Below are positions 22,788-30,396 of a stretch of 64,000 bases of DNA, piece by piece. Position numbers and translations under genes: made by a program. The notes under the pieces are model-generated. The model was not told the DNA's origin and searched no databases. It saw nothing but the letters and a program-made list of their open reading frames with translations. Each line of letters starts with the position of its first letter. Position 1 is the first letter of the stretch. This DNA comes from WTGU01 sp965242855 (GTDB lineage Bacteria; Pseudomonadota; Alphaproteobacteria; UBA828): the NCBI GenBank assembly GCA_965242855.1, contig OZ251509.1, positions 2,356,001 to 2,420,000 of the forward strand, given 5' to 3'.

Positions 22788-24620
22788 ATGAAACCACATC
22801 GACGTCTGGCGCTCGCGACGGGCGCCTTGTGCGTCTGCGCCATGGCTCTTCCCGCTGGCGCGGGCGGCAAGTCGGCGCAGGAGGTCTTCGCCGACGTATC
22901 CGGCGGCGTGGTCGTCGTCATCGCGCTGGACGCCGGCGGGGAGCAGATCGCGCAGGGCAGCGGAGTCGTCGTGGGCGGGAACGAGGTGGCGACGAACTGC
23001 CATGTCGTGGCCGGCGCGGAAGCAATCGCCGTGCGGCAGGCGGCGGATGCGCGCGGGCGCGAGACCTGGCGCATGGAGGCGCACATGGCGGCGCGCGACG
23101 AGGCGCGCGATCTCTGCCTGCTGTCCGTCGCGGCGCTTTCCGACCCTCCGGCGGCGCCGCCGGTTCGCCTCGGCAGCGCCCGCGCGCTTTCCGTCGGCGA
23201 GGAGGTCTATGCCGTCGGCGCCCCGCAAGGGCTGACGCTTTCCCTCTCCCGCGGCATCGTCTCGCAGTTGCGCGGCGATTACGGCAAGCGCTCCGCCCCG
23301 ATCGTCCAGACCGACGCGCCCATCTCACCGGGCTCTTCCGGCGGCGGGCTGTTCAACGGGGAGGGAGAGCTGGTCGGGATCACGACCTTCAAGCACATCG
23401 GCGCCGCCAGCGAGGGCCTCTCCTTCGCGACGCCGGCGGAATGGGTGCGGGACTTGGCGATATCCGTGCGGGAGCGGAGGGAGTGTTTCTCGACCCCGAC
23501 GGCGGATTGCCTGCTCACGGTGGCGCTGAGAGCGACGAAAAAGATCGATGATGCGTCCGGCCGCGCCAGCGCTTTGAGCGACATCGCCGCCGCACAGGCC
23601 AAGGCCGGGGACAACGCGGGAGCAAGGGTGACCCTCGCCGAGGCGCTGCAAACCGCAGATAAGATCGACTGGGCGTTTTGGCGCGCCAACGCTTTGCGCG
23701 ACATCGCCGCCGCACAGGCCAAGGCCGGGGACAAAGCAGGAGCGAGGGTGACCCTCGCCAAGGCGCGGCGAGCCGCAGATAAGATCGACTGGGCGTCTCA
23801 GCGCGCCGACGCCTTGCACGACATTGCCGCCGCACAGGCTAAGGCCGGAGACATCGCCGAGGCACTGCAAACCGCAGAAAAGATCGGCGATGCGTCTTGG
23901 CGTGCCAGCGTTTTGCGTGACATCGCCGCCGCACAGGCCAAGGCCAGAGACATCGCCGAGGCACTGCGAATCGCGGAAAAGATCGGCGATGCGTCCGAAC
24001 GCGCCAGCGCTTTGAGCGACATCGCCGCCGCGCAGGCCAAGGCCGGAGACAAAGCAGGAGCGAGCGTGACCCTCGCCAAGGCGCGGCGAGCCGCAGAAAA
24101 GATCGATGAGGCATTTTCGATCGCCAGCATTATGCGCCACGCCGCCCCCAGGTACGGGAACAGCGCGGCAGCGAGGGGGACTCTCGCCGAGGCGCTGCAA
24201 ATCGAGGAAAAGATCGACAGGGCGTTTTGGCGCGCCGACTCTTTGCGCGACATCGCCGCCGCGCAGGCCGAAGCCGGGGACAATGCGGGAGCAAGGGTGA
24301 CCCTCGCCGAGGCGCTGCGAGCCGCAGAAAAGATCGACAGGACGTTTCTGCGCGCCAGCGCTTTGCGCGCCATCGCCGTCGCGCAGGCCGAAGCCGGGGA
24401 CAGCGCGGGAGCAAAGGCGACCTTCGCCGGGGTGCTGCGAGCCGCAGAAAAGATCGACGGGGCGTTTCTGCGCGCCGACGCTTTGCGCGCCATCGCCACC
24501 GCGCAGGCCGAGGCCGGAGATATCGCCGAGGCGCTGCAAACCGTAGAACAGATCGACGATGCGTTTCTGCGCGCCCTCGCTTTGAGCACCATCGCCGCCG
24601 TGATCGCCAAGACGGAATAG
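22788..24620 (+). CDS. Secreted trypsin-like serine protease fused to tandem alpha-helical repeats
   Basis: A 610-residue protein. A Sec-type signal covers about residues 1-26 (LATGALCVCAMALPAGAGG). Residues about 30-230 are an HtrA/DegP-like S1 protease with triad His72 (ATNCHVV), Asp108 (RDLCLL) and Ser184 (SPGSSGGGLF). No PDZ domain follows. Instead residues 253-610 are about ten tandem units of 33, 37 or 40 residues with consensus RA.ALR.IAAAQA.AGD and TLAEAL.AAEKID, predicted helical hairpins like degenerate TPR/SEL1 repeats. Nucleotide identity between units is high, so they expand and contract by recombination. Probably a periplasmic protease whose repeats bind a partner or substrate. 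It stands alone on the plus strand. Confidence 0.85.
   Translation: MKPHRRLALATGALCVCAMALPAGAGGKSAQEVFADVSGGVVVVIALDAGGEQIAQGSGVVVGGNEVATNCHVVAGAEAIAVRQAADARGRETWRMEAHMAARDEARDLCLLSVAALSDPPAAPPVRLGSARALSVGEEVYAVGAPQGLTLSLSRGIVSQLRGDYGKRSAPIVQTDAPISPGSSGGGLFNGEGELVGITTFKHIGAASEGLSFATPAEWVRDLAISVRERRECFSTPTADCLLTVALRATKKIDDASGRASALSDIAAAQAKAGDNAGARVTLAEALQTADKIDWAFWRANALRDIAAAQAKAGDKAGARVTLAKARRAADKIDWASQRADALHDIAAAQAKAGDIAEALQTAEKIGDASWRASVLRDIAAAQAKARDIAEALRIAEKIGDASERASALSDIAAAQAKAGDKAGASVTLAKARRAAEKIDEAFSIASIMRHAAPRYGNSAAARGTLAEALQIEEKIDRAFWRADSLRDIAAAQAEAGDNAGARVTLAEALRAAEKIDRTFLRASALRAIAVAQAEAGDSAGAKATFAGVLRAAEKIDGAFLRADALRAIATAQAEAGDIAEALQTVEQIDDAFLRALALSTIAAVIAKTE
23544..24617 (+). repeat. 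Coding tandem repeat array, 99-bp and 120-bp units
   Basis: Nine full units and one partial unit encode the C-terminal half of the protease. The long unit (40 codons) and the short unit (33 codons, lacking the AGARVTL-type insert) are mixed; one 37-codon unit is the most diverged (IDEAFSIASIMRHAAP). Stretches such as GACATCGCCGCCGC recur in nearly every unit. Confidence 0.85.
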
Positions 24621-24848
24621 CCGTACCGCATGGCCGGGACGCCGCAAAGAGGCGCGAAGCACCGGGAGCCTCGGCGCAGGACGCCTTTCGGCGCCGCTCC
24701 CCGCCGCACCCGCCGCTTGCGACGCGCGCGGTCGGCGGGGTAGCGTCGCGGCCATGGAACCCGCCGTGACCGCCCCTCCCGCCGGCCGCCGGCGCCTGCG
24801 CGCGGCCGCGGCGGAGCGGCGCCTGCCCGACGCCTCCCCGCGGCACAC

Positions 24849-26243
24849 GTGAAGAAACTCCTGGTCGCGAATCGCGGGGAGATCGCCTGCCGCGTCATGG
24901 GCAGCGCGCGGGCGCTCGGCATCGCCACGGTCGCCGTCTATTCGGAGGCGGACGCGGGCGCGAAGCACGCCGACGAAGCCGACGAAGCGTGCGCCATCGG
25001 CCCGCCGGCCGCACGCGCGAGCTACCTCGCCGCCGACAAAATCCTCGCCGCAGCAAAGGCGAGCGGTGCGGACGCGATCCATCCGGGCTACGGCTTCCTC
25101 GCCGAAAACGCCGCCTTCGCCCGCGCGGTCGAGGAGGCCGGCCTTACCTGGGTCGGCCCGCGGCCCGAGGCGATCGCCGCCATGGGGGACAAGGAGCGGG
25201 CGCGCCGCCTCGCCGCCGAGGCGGGCGTGCCCGTCGTGCCGGGGAGCGCGCGGCTCGCGCCGGGCGCGGCGGCGGGGGCGGAGGCGGAGAAGCAGGCGGC
25301 GGCGGTCGGCTATCCGCTGCTCGTCAAGGCCAGCGCCGGCGGCGGCGGCATCGGCATGCGGCGGGTGGACGGCCCGGCGCAACTCGCCGAGGTGGTCGGC
25401 GCCACCCAGGCCATGGCCGAAAAAGCCTTCGGCGACGGCGCGGTCTATCTCGAAAGGCTCGTGCCCGAGCCGCGCCACGTTGAAATCCAGATCTTCGGCT
25501 TGGGCGACGGGCGCGGCGTCCACTTCATGGAGCGGGAATGCTCGATCCAGCGGCGCTTCCAGAAGATCGTCGAGGAAGCGCCCTCGCCGGCGGTCGGCCC
25601 CGATCTCCGGGCGCGCATGGCCGCCGCCGCCCTCGCCCTCGTCGCGCGGGAGCGCTACCGCGGAGCCGGCACGGTCGAATTCATCCTGGCGCCCGACGGC
25701 GAATTCTATTTCCTCGAAATGAACACGCGCATCCAGGTCGAGCATCCGGTCACCGAGATGATCGCGGGTGTCGATCTGGTGGGCCTGCAACTCCGCCTCG
25801 CGCGGGGCGACGACCTCTCCGGGCTCCTGGAAACGTCGGTGGCGGCGCGGGGGCACGCGATCGAATGCCGCCTCTACGCCGAGAACCCGAGCCGGAACTT
25901 CCTCCCTTCGCCGGGCCCGCTCGAAGTCTTCGCCCCGCCGCCGACCGGCTCCGACCTGCGGCTCGACACCGGAGTCCGCGAAGGCGACCGGATCAGCCAC
26001 TTCTACGATCCGATGATCGCCAAGCTGATCGCCCGCGGCGCCGACCGGCAGGGCGCCATCGAGAGGATGCTGGCGGCCCTCGACCGCTTCCGCATCGCGG
26101 GCATCGCCACCAATATCGGCTTCCTGCGCCGCGTCGTCGCGCACGAAGCCTTCCGCGCCGGCCACACCCACACCGGTTTCGTCGAACGGCACGAAGCCGA
26201 CCTGATGGGCGGCCCGGCGCCCGCCCGAGAGAGCGCGCCATGA
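24849..26243 (+). CDS. Biotin carboxylase subunit (AccC-like, ATP-grasp)
   Basis: A 464-residue stand-alone biotin carboxylase from a GTG start (KKLLVANRGEIACRVMGSAR). The ATP-grasp core shows PLLVKASAGGGGIGMRRVDG and the catalytic FLEMNTRIQVEHPVTEM; DTGVREGDRISHFYDPMIAKL is at the C-terminal domain. The Gly loop reads GGGGIGM, where an Arg or Lys is usual in place of Ile. No biotin-carrier domain is fused and none is seen nearby. The next gene overlaps it (ATGA) and encodes a PxpB-like subunit, so this is probably the ATP-dependent half of an allophanate/oxoprolinase-type or other small-molecule carboxylase rather than acetyl-CoA carboxylase. Confidence 0.87.
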   Translation: MKKLLVANRGEIACRVMGSARALGIATVAVYSEADAGAKHADEADEACAIGPPAARASYLAADKILAAAKASGADAIHPGYGFLAENAAFARAVEEAGLTWVGPRPEAIAAMGDKERARRLAAEAGVPVVPGSARLAPGAAAGAEAEKQAAAVGYPLLVKASAGGGGIGMRRVDGPAQLAEVVGATQAMAEKAFGDGAVYLERLVPEPRHVEIQIFGLGDGRGVHFMERECSIQRRFQKIVEEAPSPAVGPDLRARMAAAALALVARERYRGAGTVEFILAPDGEFYFLEMNTRIQVEHPVTEMIAGVDLVGLQLRLARGDDLSGLLETSVAARGHAIECRLYAENPSRNFLPSPGPLEVFAPPPTGSDLRLDTGVREGDRISHFYDPMIAKLIARGADRQGAIERMLAALDRFRIAGIATNIGFLRRVVAHEAFRAGHTHTGFVERHEADLMGGPAPARESAP

Positions 26244-27109
26244 TCTACGACGAACCGAAATTCCTGCCCGGCGGCGACCGCTACGTCCTGATCGAATTCG
26301 GTAACGAGATGAACCTCGAGCTGAATTTCGTCGCCCAGGGGCTGGCGGCGCGCGTCGTCGCCGACAAAACGAAGGGCATCGTCGAAACGGCGCCCTGCTT
26401 CGCCTCGATGCTGGTCCACTACGAGCCGGCCGCGATCGCCTACGACGATCTCGTGACGGAGCTGAAGGCGCTGATCGCGAGCCTGGGCGCGACCGACGAC
26501 ATCGCGCTCGACAGCCGGCTGTTCCTGTTCGAGACGCTGTATCTCGACCCCTGGACCAGGGAATGCATCGACGACTACAGCGCGAAGATCGCGCCGAAGG
26601 AATACGACCCGGACCTCGTGGCACGGCTGAACGGCCTCGCCGGCCGCGACCACCTGGTGCGCGTCCATTCGGGTTCGGAATACTGGGTGGCCTCCCTCGG
26701 CTTCTGGCCGGGCCTGCCCTTCCTCCAGCCGCTGGATCCGCGGGCGATGATCACCGTCCCCAAATACAACCCGCCGCGCACCTGGACCCCGCAGGGCACG
26801 GTCGGCATGGGCGGCTCGGCGAGCGCCATCTACCCGGTCAACACGCCGGGCGGCTACCAGCTTCTGGGCCGCACGCCGGTGCCCATCTGGGATACGGAGA
26901 AGCGCTTCGACGCCTTCGCCGGGGAGATCGTGCTGTTCCGCCCGGGGGACCGGATCAAATTCGTGCCGGTGACGCGGGAGGCGTATGACGACGCAGAGGC
27001 GCGGATCGCGGACGGCAGCTACGTCTACAACGTCATCGAGTATCAGCGCTTCTCGGTGCGCAACTACAAGCGCTGGATCGCCGCCCTCGACGCGAACCGG
27101 CGGCTCTGA
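26240..27109 (+). CDS. PxpB/KipI-like carboxyltransferase subunit (AHS1 domain)
   Basis: A 289-residue protein. The C-terminal two-thirds match the allophanate-hydrolase-subunit-1 fold (PxpB/KipI, and the carboxyltransferase of urea carboxylase): EYWVASLGFWPGLPFLQPL and YPVNTPGGYQLLGRTPVPIWD are the diagnostic loops. The chain is longer than the usual 220-240 residues, with an N-terminal part that begins MIYDEPKFLPGGDRYVLIEF. It overlaps the biotin carboxylase stop by 4 bp. The partner subunit (PxpC/AHS2) that normally follows is absent; the next gene is convergent. Confidence 0.8.
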   Translation: MIYDEPKFLPGGDRYVLIEFGNEMNLELNFVAQGLAARVVADKTKGIVETAPCFASMLVHYEPAAIAYDDLVTELKALIASLGATDDIALDSRLFLFETLYLDPWTRECIDDYSAKIAPKEYDPDLVARLNGLAGRDHLVRVHSGSEYWVASLGFWPGLPFLQPLDPRAMITVPKYNPPRTWTPQGTVGMGGSASAIYPVNTPGGYQLLGRTPVPIWDTEKRFDAFAGEIVLFRPGDRIKFVPVTREAYDDAEARIADGSYVYNVIEYQRFSVRNYKRWIAALDANRRL

Positions 27110-27112
27110 CGC

Positions 27113-27141
27113 CCCGCCGAGCAGGTGCCCCGCTCGGCGGG
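27113..27141. terminator. Bidirectional hairpin between convergent genes
   Basis: CCCGCCGAGC - 9 nt - GCTCGGCGGG, a perfect 10-bp stem located exactly in the 41-bp gap between the convergent stops at 27109 and 27151. Placement and stem strength support a shared terminator; there is no clear T-run. Confidence 0.6.
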
Positions 27142-27150
27142 CGTCGTTGC

Positions 27151-28041
27151 TCAGCGGGAAAGCCGGGCCTCGCGGCGGGCGATGTAGAGGCCGCTGGCGA
27201 CGATCATCGCCGCGCCGAGCCACGTCCAGAGGTCGATGACCTCGCCGAACCAGAGGAAGCCGATGGTGGCCGCGCCGATCAGCTGCCCGTAGTCGAACGG
27301 CCCCACCACCGAGGCGCGCCCGTATTGATACGCCTTGATGACCCCGAAATGCCCCAGCCCGCCGAGGAAGCCGAGGCCGATCAGGGCCGCCCAATGGAGG
27401 GGCTCTCGCGGCCACTCCCAGTAGAACGGCCCCGCGACCGTCGTCGCGACCAGGGACACGATGATCGTGTAGATGGCGGTCGTCCGGTAGTCGTCCTCGG
27501 CCGCGAGCCGGCGGGTCAGGATCTGGAACAGCGCGTAGGTGGCGGCCGAACCCAGGACGAGGAAGACCGACCAGTGGAGCAGCAGGTCGCCGCTCGGCCG
27601 GAAGATCACGATCACGCCGGCGAAGCCGAACGCCACCGCGGCCCAGCGGCGCGGCCCCACCCGCTCCCCCAGCATCGGCACCGACAGCGCGACCACCATG
27701 AGCGGGGCCGTGAAGAAGGCCATCGTCAAGGTGGTGAGCGGCGCGAAGGCGAGCGGGATCACGAACAGCACGAGGGAGACGAACTGGAGCGCGGAGCGGA
27801 GGAGCTGCACCCCCGGCCGGGCGCTGCGCAGCACCCGCCAGCCGCCGCGGGGCAGGAACAACGCCAGCATCCAGGCCAGATGCACGATCGAGCGCACCCA
27901 CATGACCTGGACCACCGAATAGTCCGCCGCCAGGAGGTATTTCGTCGTCGCGTTGAGCAGCGGGAACATGACGATCGCCGTCACGCACATGAACAGGATG
28001 CCGCGAAGCGGATCGTCGTCGCGCGCCGGATAGATGGTCAT
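27151..28041 (-). CDS. EamA/DMT-family transporter (copy 1)
   Basis: A 296-residue inner-membrane protein with about ten hydrophobic segments and the internal duplication typical of drug/metabolite transporters. Family-like stretches are FFTAPLMVVALSVPMLGERVG at the end of the first repeat and GVIKAYQYGRASVVGPFDYG in the second. It lies downstream of, and in the same direction as, a close paralogue, with 46 bp between them. Substrate unknown; relatives export amino acids or other metabolites. Confidence 0.88.
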   Translation of the reverse strand: MTIYPARDDDPLRGILFMCVTAIVMFPLLNATTKYLLAADYSVVQVMWVRSIVHLAWMLALFLPRGGWRVLRSARPGVQLLRSALQFVSLVLFVIPLAFAPLTTLTMAFFTAPLMVVALSVPMLGERVGPRRWAAVAFGFAGVIVIFRPSGDLLLHWSVFLVLGSAATYALFQILTRRLAAEDDYRTTAIYTIIVSLVATTVAGPFYWEWPREPLHWAALIGLGFLGGLGHFGVIKAYQYGRASVVGPFDYGQLIGAATIGFLWFGEVIDLWTWLGAAMIVASGLYIARREARLSR

Positions 28042-28087
28042 CGCGCCCTTGTAGGGGGCGTCCGCGGCCGTGCCAAGGCGGCGGCGC

Positions 28088-28981
28088 TCAGCGCGCCAAG
28101 CGCTTCGCCCGCGTCTCCCTGTGCGCGACGTAAAGCCCGCTGGCGACGATGACGGCGGCGCCGACCCAGGTCCAGAGGTCGGGGATTTCGCCGAAGATCA
28201 GATAGCCGAGGACGCTCGCCCCGACCAGCTGGCCGTAGTCGAACGGCCCGAGCAGCGACGCCTCGGCGTATTGATAGGCCTTGATGACGAAGTAGTGGGC
28301 CAGGCCGCCGAACACGCCCAGCGCCAGGAACGCCAGCCAGTCCACCGCGCCGCCCGGCGCCTCCCAGAAGAACGGCACGGCCGCCGTGGTCACGACGAAG
28401 GCCAGCAGAATCGTATAGACCGAGGTCGTGCGCGGGTCGTCGTGGCCGGCGAGCTTGCGGGTCTGGACCTGGTAGATCGCGTAGAAGAAGGCGCCGCCCA
28501 GGGCGAGGAGCGAGGCCCAGTGCGCCACGTCGGCGCCCGGGCGGATCACGATCAACACGCCGGCGAGGCCGACGAAGACGGCGGCCCAGCGCCGCGGCCC
28601 CACCCGCTCGCCCAGGAACGGCACCGAGAGCGCCACCAGGATCAACGGGCCGGTGAAGAGCACCATGGTGACCGTCGTCATCGGCGTCCAGATCAAGGCG
28701 CACCAGATCAGGGTGAAGGTGACGAGCTGGGTCAGCGAGCGGACCGCTTGCAGCCACGGGCGGCGGGTCGCGAACAGCCGCCACCCCATCGCCGGCATGA
28801 AGAGCGCGACCATCAGGCCCAGATGGACGACGCAGCGGAACCAGACGATCTGCGCCATGTGGTAGTCGGCGACGAGATATTTCACCGTGGCGTTGAGCGC
28901 CGGGAACATGGCGACGGCGGTCGCGCACATGTAGAGCACGCCGACGAGCGGCGCGGTCGCCGCGGCCCTGGGGGGAGGCAT
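28088..28981 (-). CDS. EamA/DMT-family transporter (copy 2)
   Basis: A 297-residue paralogue of the adjacent gene, again with ten predicted membrane segments: LFTGPLILVALSVPFLGERVG and FVIKAYQYAEASLLGPFDYG line up with copy 1. The ATG at 28981 was chosen over a GTG at 29017 because it gives the same N-terminal length as copy 1, and because the bases before both ATGs are similar (CCTACAA...CGC). That upstream match also shows that the duplication included the leader. The two proteins have diverged substantially. Confidence 0.85.
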   Translation of the reverse strand: MPPPRAAATAPLVGVLYMCATAVAMFPALNATVKYLVADYHMAQIVWFRCVVHLGLMVALFMPAMGWRLFATRRPWLQAVRSLTQLVTFTLIWCALIWTPMTTVTMVLFTGPLILVALSVPFLGERVGPRRWAAVFVGLAGVLIVIRPGADVAHWASLLALGGAFFYAIYQVQTRKLAGHDDPRTTSVYTILLAFVVTTAAVPFFWEAPGGAVDWLAFLALGVFGGLAHYFVIKAYQYAEASLLGPFDYGQLVGASVLGYLIFGEIPDLWTWVGAAVIVASGLYVAHRETRAKRLAR

Positions 28982-29136
28982 GGGCGCTTTGTAGGCCGCC
29001 GGTCCGGAGAAGGCCACGGGCAGCCCCGTCGCTTCGCGCTCCGCACGAGACGCGCGGCGGGCGGGCGGTGCGATTGCGGCGGCGGCACCCGGGGGCCAGA
29101 ATGCGGGCGAGACGACACCGCCTTGGGGAACCCGCC

Positions 29137-30354
29137 ATGAGGGGCCGGACGATCGATCTCGCGACCGCCTGCGGAGAGACGTTCCGGGGCTATCTGGCGC
29201 TCCCCGAATCGGGCCGCGGCCCCGGCCTCCTGCTCGCGCAGGAAATCTTCGGCGTCAACGCGAGCCTCCGCGCCGTCGCCGACCTGTTCGCGGAAGAGGG
29301 CTATGTCTGCCTCGCGCCCGACCTCTTCTGGCGGCTCGAGCCCGGCGTCGCTCTCGGCTACGACGGCGCCGATCTCGCCAGGGCCTTCGACCTCTACGCG
29401 CGCTTCGACGTGGACCGGGGCGTCGCCGACATCGGCACCGCGCTGGCGGCGCTGCGGGCGCGCCCGGAATGCACCGGCAAGGCCGCCGCGATGGGCTTCT
29501 GCCTCGGCGGCAAACTCGCCTATCTCGCGGCGGCCCGGCATGCGGTCGACGCCGCCGTCTGCTTCTACGGTGTCGGCATCGAAGCCGCGCTCGGCGAATC
29601 CGGCGGCATCGCCTGCCCGGTGCTGATGCACTTCGCCGGCGCCGACGAATTCGTGCCCGCGGCGGCGGTCGACGCCATCGCCGCCCATTTCGCCGAGCGG
29701 CCCGCGATCGCGATTCGCCGCTACCCGGGAGCGGGCCACGGCTTCTACAACCGCGACCGACCCGACACCTACCACCGCCCGTCGGCGCTGCTGGCCCATT
29801 CGCGGACGCTCGCGCTGCTGCGCGGCGCCATCGGCCCGGCCTACGATCTCGAGGCGTTGTGGGAGCGCCATCTGGACTGCGAATTCGCGACCCGCGACGT
29901 GGCGAAGACCATGGCCACCATGGTCGCCGAACCCTACGTCAACCACGTCCCGACGATGACGGGCGGGACGGGCGCGGAGGCACTCGCGCGCTTCTACGAG
30001 CGCCACTTCATCCCCCGCATGCCGAAGGACACGACGCTGACCTCCCTCTCCCGCACCGTGGGCGCCGACCGGGTGGTCGACGAGCTGATCTTCAGCTTCA
30101 CCCACGACGAGGAGATCGACTGGATGCTCCCCGGCGTCCCCCCCACCGGCAAGGCGGTCACCGTGCCGCTCGTCGCCATCGTGAACTTCCGCGGCGACAA
30201 GCTCTATCACGAGCACATCTATTGGGACCAAGCTTCGGTGCTGGTGCAGATCGGCCTGCTGGATCCGCGCGGCCTGCCCGTCGCCGGCGCCGAGACGGCC
30301 CGCAAGGTCCTGGACGAGACGCGGCCGTCCAACGACCTGATGCCGGGGGCCTGA
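29137..30354 (+). CDS. Dienelactone-hydrolase-family enzyme fused to an NTF2-like domain
   Basis: A 405-residue two-domain protein. Residues about 5-225 form an alpha/beta hydrolase of the dienelactone hydrolase family with a Cys nucleophile: Cys122 (GFCLGGK), Asp170 (FAGADEF) and His201 (GAGHGFYN). Residues about 245-400 resemble a SnoaL/NTF2-like cone fold (YVNHVPTMTGGTG, ARFYERHFIP, YHEHIYWDQASVLVQIGLL). The gene precedes the hmf-type operon by 42 bp on the same strand. Because 2-furoyl-CoA breakdown passes through an enol-lactone, a lactone-opening role is attractive, but that is inference. Confidence 0.85.
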   Translation: MRGRTIDLATACGETFRGYLALPESGRGPGLLLAQEIFGVNASLRAVADLFAEEGYVCLAPDLFWRLEPGVALGYDGADLARAFDLYARFDVDRGVADIGTALAALRARPECTGKAAAMGFCLGGKLAYLAAARHAVDAAVCFYGVGIEAALGESGGIACPVLMHFAGADEFVPAAAVDAIAAHFAERPAIAIRRYPGAGHGFYNRDRPDTYHRPSALLAHSRTLALLRGAIGPAYDLEALWERHLDCEFATRDVAKTMATMVAEPYVNHVPTMTGGTGAEALARFYERHFIPRMPKDTTLTSLSRTVGADRVVDELIFSFTHDEEIDWMLPGVPPTGKAVTVPLVAIVNFRGDKLYHEHIYWDQASVLVQIGLLDPRGLPVAGAETARKVLDETRPSNDLMPGA

Positions 30355-30396
30355 TGCCGAGCCGGACGGAAGGCGCCTGACGGGCGCCGCCGCGCC

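Noticed and set aside
23544..24617. CRISPR-like array
   Set aside because: Regular repeats here are coding, 99-120 bp long, with no spacers of unrelated sequence and no cas genes.
23325..26624. Very long minus-strand frame through the protease repeats and biotin carboxylase
   Set aside because: It is the antisense shadow of repetitive coding DNA; apparent repeats in it simply mirror the real gene.
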